Origin: CAZPQM01 sp964588995
GTDB taxonomy: Bacteria > Pseudomonadota > Alphaproteobacteria > Rickettsiales > UBA8987
NCBI GenBank assembly: GCA_964588995.1
Contig: CAZPQM010000007.1
Coordinates: 1-64,000 of the forward strand
DNA: 64,000 bases
Reading direction: 5' to 3'
The position numbers were made by a program, and so were the translations under genes. Positions 24,890 through 32,715 of the stretch are shown here, piece by piece; within the stretch, counting starts at the first letter, position 1, and every line of letters starts with the position of its first letter. The notes under the pieces are model-generated. The model did not search any database. It was not told the origin of the DNA and worked only from the letters and a program-made list of their open reading frames with translations.

Positions 24890-25861
24890 ATGGATCAATC
24901 TTTTATAGAGACATTTCTGGAGATGATGGTGGCCGAACGCGGCGCTTCGACCCATACGGTGAGTGCCTATCAGCGGGACCTGAGTGACTGCCGTCAATTT
25001 GTCAAAGAAACATTCAATACCGAGATAGCCTGGGCTGACGAAAGCCATTTACGCGCTTATCTTGATTATCTAACCAAACAAGGAGTCGCCAGTAGTACGC
25101 TAGCTCGGCGCTTGTCATCGCTTAAGCAGTTTTTCGGTTTTCTCTATACGGAAAATCACCGAGAGGACAATCCGACTACAAGCCTTGAATCTCCTAAGCG
25201 GGAGGCAACGCTTCCAAAATTCCTTACCGAGGAAGAGGTTGATCGCCTCATTGCAACTGCACAGCAGGATACCTCACCGGAAGGGCTGCGTTTGGTGGCG
25301 CTTCTGGAAATTCTCTACGCATCCGGCACCCGAGTTTCCGAGCTGGTTACCCTCAAACTATCCGCTTTTCAACGTAAAGCAGGTGAGAATGGGAAGGATT
25401 TGTTTTATCTGATCGTTAAAGGCAAGGGCAACCGGGAGCGTTTGGTGCCTCTCAATGATTCGGCCATAGACGCTATTTTAGCCTACCTCAAGCATCATGC
25501 TTCCTTTTCCGGTTCGCATGAAAAATCACCATGGCTCTTCCCCTCCCGCGGGCGGAGCGGGCACTTAACCCGCCAACGTCTGGGGCAAATGCTCAAGGAT
25601 CTGGCGATTAAAGCCGAGATTTCCCCGGAAAAAGTCTCTCCACATGTGTTACGGCATTCGTTCGCGAGCCATTTGTTAAATCACGGTATGGACTTACGCA
25701 TGCTGCAGGAGTTACTTGGCCATGCAGATATCTCCACGACGCAGATTTATACACATCTAAATGATAAACAGCTGCAAAAAGTCGTGCAGGAAAATCATCC
25801 GCTTGCGCGCGAAGAGCAAGCCGCTAAAACCAAAGCACCGCAAGACGCGGACAACCGCTGA
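24890..25861 (+). CDS. xerD: Tyrosine recombinase XerD
   Basis: XerC/XerD resolve chromosome dimers at dif together with FtsK. The 323-residue protein has the SAM-like N-terminal domain and all catalytic residues: Arg158 in ASGTRVSEL, Lys in VKGKGNRER, His252 and Arg255 in HVLRHSFASHLL, His278 in LLGHADISTTQIYTH and nucleophile Tyr287. The ATG at 24890 is chosen over one at 24863 because the latter lies inside the upstream small gene and adds nine unconserved residues. XerD is favoured over XerC from overall resemblance and from the nearby aro genes, but the distinction is not certain. Confidence 0.88.
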   Translation: MDQSFIETFLEMMVAERGASTHTVSAYQRDLSDCRQFVKETFNTEIAWADESHLRAYLDYLTKQGVASSTLARRLSSLKQFFGFLYTENHREDNPTTSLESPKREATLPKFLTEEEVDRLIATAQQDTSPEGLRLVALLEILYASGTRVSELVTLKLSAFQRKAGENGKDLFYLIVKGKGNRERLVPLNDSAIDAILAYLKHHASFSGSHEKSPWLFPSRGRSGHLTRQRLGQMLKDLAIKAEISPEKVSPHVLRHSFASHLLNHGMDLRMLQELLGHADISTTQIYTHLNDKQLQKVVQENHPLAREEQAAKTKAPQDADNR

Positions 25862-25865
25862 GCCA

Positions 25866-26513
25866 GTGAGCAGCCTTTCTTTCGTCTCACAGGACCCAGC
25901 GTCTGGAGAACGCCCTCAACAACTGATCATCTTATCCCATGGCTATGGCTCCAATAAGCACGATTTAATCAGTCTCGCTCCTTATTTCGCCCAAATTGCG
26001 CCCGACGCCCTGTTCCTTTCACCCGATGCGCCTCAACCCTGCGAGATGGGCATGGGGCGGCAATGGTTCAGCCTCAACCCTTATGAGATGGAGCATATGG
26101 CACGCGGTGCCTACCGGGCAGCTGATACGCTAAATGGCTTTATTGACGAACAGCTTTCGCAGCATAAGTTGCCGCCTGAGAAGCTTGCCCTTATCGGCTT
26201 TTCGCAAGGCTGCATGATGAGTCTACATGTCGGTTTGCGGCGGGAGCAAACGATAGCAGGAATTCTCGGCTATTCAGGCGCTCTCTTAGATGATGGCCGT
26301 CTTGCGGAGGAGCTAGCCAGCAAGCCGCCCGTTTGTCTGGTGCATGGGGAAGCTGACCCCGTGGTGCCTTTTGCGGCTATGGGCGCGGCCGAAGCTAAAC
26401 TTAGCGCGCTTAGCGTTCCCGTCGAGACACATCCGAGACCGCATTTACCGCATTCCATTGACCCGGAAGGCATAGCTATCGGCCAGCAATTTTTACGGCG
26501 TATTTTCGCATAA
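25866..26513 (+). CDS. Phospholipase/carboxylesterase-family hydrolase
   Basis: An alpha/beta hydrolase of the acyl-protein thioesterase-like family; the natural substrate is unknown. The 215-residue protein has LSHGYGSNKHDL (oxyanion region), nucleophile Ser113 in GFSQG, Asp164 in HGEADPVVPF and His196 in LPHSIDP, so the triad is complete. The GTG at 25866, four bases after the xerD stop, is chosen because a longer frame would overlap xerD by 101 bases with no family similarity. No signal peptide; probably cytosolic and co-transcribed with xerD. Confidence 0.85.
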   Translation: MSSLSFVSQDPASGERPQQLIILSHGYGSNKHDLISLAPYFAQIAPDALFLSPDAPQPCEMGMGRQWFSLNPYEMEHMARGAYRAADTLNGFIDEQLSQHKLPPEKLALIGFSQGCMMSLHVGLRREQTIAGILGYSGALLDDGRLAEELASKPPVCLVHGEADPVVPFAAMGAAEAKLSALSVPVETHPRPHLPHSIDPEGIAIGQQFLRRIFA

Positions 26514-26525
26514 CCTGCTTCCACA

Positions 26526-26554
26526 TTGGATTTAACGCGTTTTTATGCTATACT
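26526..26554 (+). promoter_or_regulatory. Promoter for the usg gene
   Basis: TTGGAT (26526-26531), 17-base spacer and TATACT (26549-26554) preceded by TGC, an extended -10. A small hairpin (GTATC at 26561-26565 with GATAC at 26571-26575) then lies just before the ribosome-binding site CGGAGGG. Assigned from sequence only. Confidence 0.6.
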
Positions 26555-26587
26555 GCAGTCGTATCATGTAGATACGGAGGGTATAGT

Positions 26588-26854
26588 ATGAAGTTAGAAA
26601 TTGGCAAAATGCTGGAACATTACCGGCTGACGACCGCCGAAATATTTTACCATATGCCGGATCATCCGAGTCTTTTACAAAGCTTTGTCTGGCAGGAGCT
26701 GGATATAAACCCGGATTTCCCTGAGCTGAAAAAGTTCCTTGATTTCTGGGACCGTTCCCTTGACGGGAAGGTGCATTCGGTAGAGGTTACTCATTGCGAA
26801 GTAATCTCTCCGGGTGAGCTCACCTTTTCCGACCATGAGGTCTATATTCAATAG
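26588..26854 (+). CDS. Usg family protein
   Basis: Usg-like proteins are short and nearly confined to alphaproteobacteria; the name comes from a gene upstream of trpFBA in Caulobacter, and the molecular role is not known to me. The 88-residue product contains the strongly conserved LTTAEIFYHMPDHPSLLQ-type core, FVWQELDINPDFPELKKFLDFW, and LDGKVHSVEV. It has its own promoter and a strong ribosome-binding site. It is not beside trp genes here. Confidence 0.88.
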   Translation: MKLEIGKMLEHYRLTTAEIFYHMPDHPSLLQSFVWQELDINPDFPELKKFLDFWDRSLDGKVHSVEVTHCEVISPGELTFSDHEVYIQ

Positions 26855-26928
26855 AATTTTGCTCCAATTCACCCATGCCGCGTAGTAATACTTGCGGGCC
26901 ATGACCGCCGATGGTAGAGATGCTGTTC

Positions 26929-27963
26929 ATGCGAATCGTACATGCTATGTTCAGCAAGGGAAATGGTGGGATCGAGCAATCATTTCTGCATTACCACACG
27001 ATGCTGGAGATGCAGGGCCATGAAGTCCTGAATCTGGTGCATAGTGAGTCGGAAATGATACCGCGTCTGCCTGCAAAAACCCTTTCGACGGAGTCTAATC
27101 TCAGCCAATGGGATCTGATGGCCGCTTTCCGGCTACGGCGCACTATTGAGAAATACCAACCCTCTGCTATTATCTCGCATGGCAGACGCGCGAACATTCT
27201 GTTGCAGCGCGCCAATAAAGAGCGTCTACCCCATATTGCAGTATTACACCGCTATCGCTTTAAGCACCTGAAAGGTATTGATAAAGTTATTTGCATTAGT
27301 AAACACCTTAAAGAGAATGCATTGCGAAACGCTATTCCTAATACTGTGCTGACCGTTCTCCCCAACACAGTTGATACCAGTGAAAAGAAAGCAAAGCCAT
27401 TTAGCATGCATAAGCCGGTTACGGTAGGATATTTGGGGCGTTTCGTTCCCGAAAAAGGCGTCGACATTCTGATAGATGCCGTGCATAAACTCAAAATGCA
27501 AGGCATCGCCTGTAATGCCCTCCTCGCCGGTGATGGTCCGGAGGAGACCTATCTGCGTCAGCGGGTCATGAATCTCGATCTGGATGACCACATCACCTTC
27601 ACCGGATGGATTACGCAGAAAACCAAATTCTTTAACGCGATAGATTTCCTGATTGTTCCGTCACGTTTTGAATCGTTCGGTATGACCATTCTCGAGGGCT
27701 TTTATCACGGTCGTCCGGTCATTGCGTCAAAAACGCCGGGACCACAGGAGCTGATTGATAATATCAATAAAGGGGTGTTATTTAACACGGGCAGCGCCGA
27801 TGCGCTTGCTGATGCGATTCATCGCCTTACCCGGCGTGAAGATGTCATTAAACGGGTTATACGGGGCGGCTTTGAGGCGGTTGATCATTACACGCTTAAA
27901 TCCGTTTCTGCCAAGCTGGACGCGATATTGACCAGTACGATTGAAAATAAGCTGGCGGCGTAG
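26929..27963 (+). CDS. Glycosyltransferase, GT4 family
   Basis: A GT-B fold retaining glycosyltransferase; donor and acceptor cannot be read from sequence. The 344-residue form begins MRIVHAMFSKGNGGIEQSF, with the GGIE loop of the N-terminal domain. The C-terminal domain has VTVGYLGRFVPEKGVDILI, LLAGDGPEE and the nucleotide-sugar-binding VPSRFESFGMTILEGFYHGRPVIAS (EX7E pattern, near residues 243-267). An ATG at 26911 is possible but adds non-conserved residues. Followed directly by an O-antigen-ligase-like gene, so a role in surface glycan or lipopolysaccharide core synthesis is likely. Confidence 0.88.
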   Translation: MRIVHAMFSKGNGGIEQSFLHYHTMLEMQGHEVLNLVHSESEMIPRLPAKTLSTESNLSQWDLMAAFRLRRTIEKYQPSAIISHGRRANILLQRANKERLPHIAVLHRYRFKHLKGIDKVICISKHLKENALRNAIPNTVLTVLPNTVDTSEKKAKPFSMHKPVTVGYLGRFVPEKGVDILIDAVHKLKMQGIACNALLAGDGPEETYLRQRVMNLDLDDHITFTGWITQKTKFFNAIDFLIVPSRFESFGMTILEGFYHGRPVIASKTPGPQELIDNINKGVLFNTGSADALADAIHRLTRREDVIKRVIRGGFEAVDHYTLKSVSAKLDAILTSTIENKLAA

Positions 27964-27964
27964 C

Positions 27965-29161
27965 ATGAAACAAAACGCTCTTCTGCGTCTCTCGCAATGG
28001 CTCGTATTACTTACCCCCCTACTTATATATTGGGGGAAAGCGCCAACCGACATTGCCATTTCGACCGTAGCGGTTTTCTTCCTGCTACATAGTATTTTAA
28101 ATAACGAGTTTAGCTGGCTGCATAAACGCTGGCTGCAGCTATTCCTTATTTTCTGGGTCTATATCTTACTGCGCAGCCTGTTTACTGAAGAGACGACGTC
28201 CTCCATTGCGCGTGCGGCTCCGTTCATTCGTTACCCCATGTTTGCCGCCGCGCTGGCCTATTGGGTTATTCAGGATCACGCTTTTATTCGTAAAGTCTGG
28301 ATGAGTCTTACGCTCAGTATTTTGCTGCTTTCGCTCGATGCGCTGCTGCAATATCTCAGTGGCACCAGCCTGACCGGTAACGCGAAATTTACGGAATATC
28401 GGCTTACCGGCCCTTACTCCCAGCCGCGCATCGGCTATACGATTTGCTGGATGATCATGCCCGTACTAGGTGGCCTTATCTATTATTACAAAGAAACCAA
28501 ATGGAAATGGCTGGCATTATTCGCAGGTGTGCTTCCTATTCTTGCCATCATCCTGAGCGGCGAGCGATCCCCTGCCCTGTTGCTGCTACTTGGGCTTGCG
28601 GGGCTGCTTGTCACGGTGCGCAGCTTTCGTAAACGGCTCTTATGGCTATTGCCGCTTACCATCGCGCTGATTGCCGCTTTGTTATATTTCAACCCGGTTA
28701 TTTATGAACGGCAGGTGGTGTCTACTATTGATACAATTCAGTCCCTCGAAGAAACGCCCTATGGTCAAATTTTTCTCGATGCCGAGGAAACAATTGAGCG
28801 GAACCCGGTTTTCGGCGTCGGCCCCAAACAATACCGCGTGGTGTGCGCTAAGCCGGAATTGAACTACCGTAACTGCCAGCAACATCCGCATAATTTTTAC
28901 CTCGAGCTCTGGGCGGAAACAGGCATCATCGGCCTATTGATGATCATGGCCGGGCTGTTTTTCATGTTGAAGGAGTTGATTCAAGGGACTCGTCTGATGC
29001 CGCAGCACGCCCTGCTTATCAGTATCATCATTGGCGTCATGGTGCGCTTCTGGCCGATCATCGCTAATCCGAGCTTTTTTGAAAGCTGGAATGTGATTCC
29101 AATGTGGTTGATGATTGGGCTTGGCCTTGCTATATGCCGGTTAAAAAAGCAGATAAAATGA
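27965..29161 (+). CDS. O-antigen ligase-like membrane protein (Wzy_C family)
   Basis: Proteins of this family join or polymerise glycans on the periplasmic face of the inner membrane. The 398-residue product is very hydrophobic with about ten or more membrane segments, a periplasmic loop around residues 255-310, and the family motif HPHNFYLELWAETGIIGLL. The ATG at 27965 follows the glycosyltransferase stop (27961-27963) by one base, and its own stop overlaps ygfZ (ATGA). Ligase (WaaL-like) versus polymerase cannot be decided by eye. Confidence 0.83.
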   Translation: MKQNALLRLSQWLVLLTPLLIYWGKAPTDIAISTVAVFFLLHSILNNEFSWLHKRWLQLFLIFWVYILLRSLFTEETTSSIARAAPFIRYPMFAAALAYWVIQDHAFIRKVWMSLTLSILLLSLDALLQYLSGTSLTGNAKFTEYRLTGPYSQPRIGYTICWMIMPVLGGLIYYYKETKWKWLALFAGVLPILAIILSGERSPALLLLLGLAGLLVTVRSFRKRLLWLLPLTIALIAALLYFNPVIYERQVVSTIDTIQSLEETPYGQIFLDAEETIERNPVFGVGPKQYRVVCAKPELNYRNCQQHPHNFYLELWAETGIIGLLMIMAGLFFMLKELIQGTRLMPQHALLISIIIGVMVRFWPIIANPSFFESWNVIPMWLMIGLGLAICRLKKQIK

Positions 29162-29985
29162 CCATGTTTTGTACAAAACTATCCCATCGCAGTTTATTGC
29201 ACGTAGAGGGTGATGATGCCGCGCATTTTTTACAGGGGCTGATCACGAATGATATTCATAAAGCGACTGAGGATCAGGCTGTCTTTGCGCTCATGCTGAC
29301 GCCGCAGGGCAAATATCTGTTTGATTTTTATATCATTAAGCGGGGTAACGGTTTTTTGCTGGATGCACCGGTAGAACGCATTGATAGCCTCGTAAAGAAA
29401 TTATCCCTCTATAAGCTGCGTTCGAAGGTGACCATCACACCGCAGGATCAGGCGGTCATTTACGCGGTATGGCCTGATAGCGGCTCCAATAAACTTGATC
29501 TGGATCAAGTTTATTTCCCAGATCCACGCCATGCATCGCTGGGTTACCGCATCGCTGATGCTGAGAGAACCTTTAAGCCCGAGTCATTAGAATCGGCTGA
29601 ATTCAGTCAATATGAACATCACCGAATTGCGCAGGGTATTCCAGATCCCTCTATCGACATGGAATACGAAAAGAGCTTTCCGCTTCAGTATTTAATGGAA
29701 GAATTTCATGCAATAGATTATAAAAAAGGGTGTTATGTCGGGCAGGAAGTCACCGCGCGTACGCATTGGAAGGGCACCGTACGAAAGTCGCTCTTTACCG
29801 TACGAGGAGCATCGGATTTACCGGAAAGCGGCGCCGACGTGCGCGTAATGGATAAACGCATAGGCGAGCTACGCACCGCCATCGGCGGAGTGGGATTAAT
29901 TTTAGCCGATGTTGAAAAGGTAAAGCAAACCCCGCTTTACGTAGGCGAGGTTCCGGTCGAACTGGTTGTGTCGGAAACCGTTTGA
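29158..29985 (+). CDS. ygfZ: Folate-binding YgfZ/GcvT-like protein
   Basis: YgfZ supports repair or assembly of certain iron-sulfur enzymes, including MiaB, and binds tetrahydrofolate. The 275-residue protein has the hallmark KGCYVGQEVTARTHWKG near residues 194-210, including the conserved cysteine, and the N-terminal HFLQGLITNDI typical of the GcvT fold. The ATG at 29158 overlaps the previous stop (ATGA) and replaces a longer, non-conserved frame. The last 49 bases overlap the end of obgE on the other strand. MiaB, a known partner in E. coli, is at 62494-63876. Confidence 0.92.
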   Translation: MTMFCTKLSHRSLLHVEGDDAAHFLQGLITNDIHKATEDQAVFALMLTPQGKYLFDFYIIKRGNGFLLDAPVERIDSLVKKLSLYKLRSKVTITPQDQAVIYAVWPDSGSNKLDLDQVYFPDPRHASLGYRIADAERTFKPESLESAEFSQYEHHRIAQGIPDPSIDMEYEKSFPLQYLMEEFHAIDYKKGCYVGQEVTARTHWKGTVRKSLFTVRGASDLPESGADVRVMDKRIGELRTAIGGVGLILADVEKVKQTPLYVGEVPVELVVSETV

Positions 29986-30986
29986 GCCGCTAGCCGCTTC
30001 TGCTCCTTAACATGGGCAATTAGCGCACGTAGAACCGGCGTTAACCCCTCTCCCGCCAGTGTGGAAAGCGTAAAGACCTGTACACCGGAAGCTTGTGCTA
30101 AGGCCGCTTGTTTTTCCTCTATATCTTCTGCTGATAGCATGTCGCATTTATTAAGCGCGACGATTTCGGGCTTCTCAGAGAGCTTACTACTGTAGCGCTC
30201 CAACTCCTGCCGAATCGTGCGATAGCTACGCGCTACATCCTCCGCCATGCCATCCACCAGATGCAATATCACACGGCAACGCTCGATATGACGCAAAAAC
30301 TGATGACCGAGCCCCTGACCCTCAGACGCCCCTTCTATCAGACCGGGAATATCGGCAATCACGAACTCCGACTCATCGATATACACTACGCCCAGCTGCG
30401 GCTTGAGCGTGGTAAACGGGTAATCGGCAATTTTCGGTTTCGCACGTGATACTTTACTTACAAACGTCGATTTACCGGCATTCGGCAGCCCTACCAGCCC
30501 GACATCGGAAAGCAGCTTGAGTCGCATACGTATCCACATTTCCTGACCCGGAAAGCCTGTGGTAGCTCGGCGCGGCGCCTGATTGGTGGAACTTTTAAAA
30601 TTAACATTACCGCGGCCGCCATCACCGCCTTTTAATAACATCTCGCGCTGTCCCACTTCGGCCATATCGGCAAGCAGGTATTCTTCATCATCGGTGAAAA
30701 TTTGTGTGCCCACCGGCACCTTCAAAATCAGGTCATCCGCGGCGGCACCACTGCGCTGACGTCCACTGCCATTGCCGCCTTTCCTCGCTTTAAAATGCTG
30801 GGCAAAACGATAATCCACCAGCGTATTGAGCCCATCGACACATTCGAAAATAACCGAACCGCCACGTCCCCCATCGCCTCCGTCCGGGCCGCCGCGGGGA
30901 ATATTTTTCTCACGGCGGAAGCTGACGCAGCCATCGCCTCCGTCTCCACTTTTCACAAAAATTTTCGCTTCATCAATAAATTGCAC
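29937..30986 (-). CDS. obgE: GTPase Obg
   Basis: Obg is an essential GTPase for large-subunit maturation and stress control. The 349-residue protein has the glycine-rich Obg fold (KSGDGGDGCVSFRREKNIPRGGP) and G domain motifs GLPNAGKSTF (G1), DIPGLIEGA (G3) and NKCDML (G4). The start is GTG: an in-frame TGA sits three codons upstream and no ATG fits the conserved QFIDEAK beginning. It belongs with rplU and rpmA as usual, but a terminator and a repeat lie between rpmA and obgE. Confidence 0.95.
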   Translation of the reverse strand: MQFIDEAKIFVKSGDGGDGCVSFRREKNIPRGGPDGGDGGRGGSVIFECVDGLNTLVDYRFAQHFKARKGGNGSGRQRSGAAADDLILKVPVGTQIFTDDEEYLLADMAEVGQREMLLKGGDGGRGNVNFKSSTNQAPRRATTGFPGQEMWIRMRLKLLSDVGLVGLPNAGKSTFVSKVSRAKPKIADYPFTTLKPQLGVVYIDESEFVIADIPGLIEGASEGQGLGHQFLRHIERCRVILHLVDGMAEDVARSYRTIRQELERYSSKLSEKPEIVALNKCDMLSAEDIEEKQAALAQASGVQVFTLSTLAGEGLTPVLRALIAHVKEQKRLAAQTVSDTTSSTGTSPT

Positions 30987-31008
30987 TGGTTGTCATAAGC
31001 TCCATAGA

Positions 31009-31095
31009 TGTCATCCCGGCTTTGTGCCGGGATCTAGAGCCACGAGAAAGGTTATCACATTCAGCCCTAGACCCCGGAATAAATCCTGGGTGACA
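31009..31095. repeat. Palindromic intergenic repeat element (about 87 bp)
   Basis: The element starts TGTCATCCCGG and ends CTGGGTGACA, imperfect inverted ends. Inside, ATCCCGGC and GCCGGGAT form a perfect 8-bp stem around TTTGT (31013-31033), and a second, weaker arm (CCTAGACCCCGG with TCCTGGG) follows. It lies between rpmA and obgE. Similar GTCATCCCGG/GTCATTCCCG elements are scattered through genomes of Rickettsiales and other alphaproteobacteria; family membership here is by resemblance only. Confidence 0.65.
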
Positions 31096-31102
31096 ATAAC
31101 AT

Positions 31103-31129
31103 AAAAAAGGGGGCAAAGATATGCCCCCT
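31103..31129 (-). terminator. Rho-independent terminator after rpmA
   Basis: Read on the minus strand, AGGGGGCA pairs perfectly with TGCCCCCT over a six-base loop and is followed by a run of T (31103-31108). It ends the rplU-rpmA transcript before obgE, so obgE may depend on read-through or on its own weak promoter in the repeat region. Confidence 0.85.
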
Positions 31130-31160
31130 ATAATCTCAACATGCAAGAGATAAGTATTGG

Positions 31161-31415
31161 TTAAGCGGCTTCGACCGAAACGAAAGTCCGGCGCTTAAAG
31201 CCTTTCTTAAAGCTTACTTTTCCTTCGGAAACGGCAAACAGGGTAAAATCCTTACCTTGCTGAACGCCTTCACCAGGATAATAGCTATTGCCACGCTGGC
31301 GAATGATGATATTACCAGGAATTACCAGCTCGCCGCCAAATTTCTTGACGCCTAAACGCTTTCCAATCGAATCGCGTCCGTTACGTGAACTACCACCTGC
31401 TTTTTTATGTGCCAT
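31161..31415 (-). CDS. rpmA: 50S ribosomal protein L27
   Basis: L27 reaches with its N-terminus into the peptidyl transferase centre. The 84-residue product starts MAHKKAGGSSRNGRDSIGKR and contains GVKKFGGELVIPGNIIIRQRG, the family signature. The N-terminus needs no proteolytic trimming. Nine bases after rplU. Confidence 0.97.
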   Translation of the reverse strand: MAHKKAGGSSRNGRDSIGKRLGVKKFGGELVIPGNIIIRQRGNSYYPGEGVQQGKDFTLFAVSEGKVSFKKGFKRRTFVSVEAA

Positions 31416-31424
31416 AGGTCCCTC

Positions 31425-31862
31425 TTATTTCTCGTCTTTCTTCGCAGCAGGCTTTTTAGCTGCTGTTTTCGTATCTGTTTTCTTCGCTTCCGCTTTTTTC
31501 GTAGCTTCTTTGTTTTCAGCCGCCTTAACAGCAGGCTTTGCTTTTACGTTCTTACCAATATCCTGCACTTTGAGCACCGTCAGGCTTTGGCGGTGTCCCT
31601 GCTTACGACGGTAATTATGGCGGCGCTTTTTCTTAAAAACAAGCACCTTCTTGTCGCGCTTCTGCTCAAGCACTTCTGCTGCAACACCCACACCTTCGAG
31701 CGATTTCGCATCTACTGCTAGCTTTCCCTCGCCTTCACTGAAAGCAACGACACGGTCGAGCACAATCGTATCACCTTCACCGGCATCAAGTTTTTCAACG
31801 GAAATAACATCACCCTTGGTGACTTTATATTGCTTACCGCCTGTTTTCAGAATTGCAAACAT
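31425..31862 (-). CDS. rplU: 50S ribosomal protein L21 with lysine/alanine-rich tail
   Basis: L21 binds 23S rRNA together with L20. Residues 1 to about 105 form a full L21: MFAILKTGGKQYKVTKGDVI, then VFKKKRRHNYRRKQGHRQSLTVLKV. Residues about 108-145 are a Lys/Ala/Thr extension (typical L21 is about 103 residues). It is transcribed from a consensus promoter and co-transcribed with rpmA. Confidence 0.96.
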   Translation of the reverse strand: MFAILKTGGKQYKVTKGDVISVEKLDAGEGDTIVLDRVVAFSEGEGKLAVDAKSLEGVGVAAEVLEQKRDKKVLVFKKKRRHNYRRKQGHRQSLTVLKVQDIGKNVKAKPAVKAAENKEATKKAEAKKTDTKTAAKKPAAKKDEK

Positions 31863-31893
31863 GAGTTATCTCTTCAATTTCAATGGAACGCGG

Positions 31894-31921
31894 ATTATAG
31901 TGCGAAAGCCGTTACTGTCAA
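31894..31921 (-). promoter_or_regulatory. Consensus promoter for rplU-rpmA
   Basis: On the minus strand TTGACA (31921-31916), a 16-base spacer and TATAAT (31899-31894), both perfect sigma-70 hexamers, 31 bases before the rplU start. This is the best promoter match in the window. Confidence 0.8.
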
Positions 31922-31926
31922 CGGGT

Positions 31927-32613
31927 TTATTGCAACTCAGGCAATAAAGTCACGACTACGCCAATCAAACCGCCAAAGACACCGCCCCACACGACCAGCC
32001 AACCTAGATGCTTTCGGATCATATCCTGCACGATTTCCTTCACCTTTTCCGGCGTAAGCTCCTGTAAACGCTTGTCAATTATGCTCTCGACTTTCTCGGT
32101 CAGCGTAGCGACCAGATCACCGCCTTCGCTGGTTTCATCCGCCTTGGATTGCAGCAATTCATCAAGCACGCCCTCCAGTTTCCTGATTACCGGCTCTTTC
32201 AGCGGTTCGAGTGCCTGCTTACCGCCTACCATAGACAACATACCGCCAAAGGACGATTCGGCGATCGCATCGGTTAGTTCGGCAAAAATACGATCAAAAT
32301 CAATGCGTTGCTTTATGGAGTCCGAAGAAAGATCAACATTATCACTAAAAAAACGCTCGATATGTTCACGCGCAAAAAACTCCTGAATAATGAGCTGTTT
32401 AATGCCCGTTTTAAATTCCTCAAACCGGTTCGGAATCACCCCGGAGCCATAGAGTAGCGGCACGCGCTCAAACAGCATATGTACAGCGAGCCAGTTGGTA
32501 ACCGCCCCGGAGAGGGCAAAGATCCCTGCCGAAAACAGTAAAGGCTGAGGCAGCAGGTAACCAGCAACGACAACCGAGAGCGCAATCAGATTGGTTAAGA
32601 GTGATTTATTCAT
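31927..32613 (-). CDS. DUF445 family membrane protein
   Basis: An inner-membrane protein of unknown function related to the YjiN/YheB group. The 228-residue product has one or two hydrophobic segments at the N-terminus (about residues 5-40), the conserved GAVTNWLAVHMLFERVPLLYGSGVIPNRFEEFK, a long helical, charged middle, and a C-terminal membrane segment (LVVWGGVFGGLIGVVVTLL). Family members often occur alone, and no operon partner is clear; its stop is six bases from the rplU -35. Confidence 0.85.
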   Translation of the reverse strand: MNKSLLTNLIALSVVVAGYLLPQPLLFSAGIFALSGAVTNWLAVHMLFERVPLLYGSGVIPNRFEEFKTGIKQLIIQEFFAREHIERFFSDNVDLSSDSIKQRIDFDRIFAELTDAIAESSFGGMLSMVGGKQALEPLKEPVIRKLEGVLDELLQSKADETSEGGDLVATLTEKVESIIDKRLQELTPEKVKEIVQDMIRKHLGWLVVWGGVFGGLIGVVVTLLPELQ

Positions 32614-32647
32614 TGTCTGTCATTATCATTCACTGAATTGCACAGTA

Positions 32648-32709
32648 ATTCTAGGGGAATCTATTCGTTGCTATGGATCGCCCTAGAATCCGAGATTCAG
32701 GCGATGACA
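32648..32709. repeat. Compound inverted repeat between scoB and the DUF445 gene
   Basis: ATTCTAGGG (32648-32656) and CCCTAGAAT (32681-32689) are a perfect 9-bp inverted pair. The right arm is shared with a second nested pair, TCGCC..GAATC and GATTC..GGCGA (about 32678-32704). On the minus strand the unit begins TGTCATCGCC, like the TGTCATC end of the repeat at 31009. No T run follows, so it is not a classical terminator, though it may stall transcription after scoB. Confidence 0.5.
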
Positions 32710-32715
32710 TAAAAG

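Noticed and set aside
24890..25861. XerD as the integrase of a prophage or integrative element
   Set aside because: All flanking genes are housekeeping, there is no tRNA target, no att-like duplication and no phage genes; the length and motifs fit chromosomal Xer.
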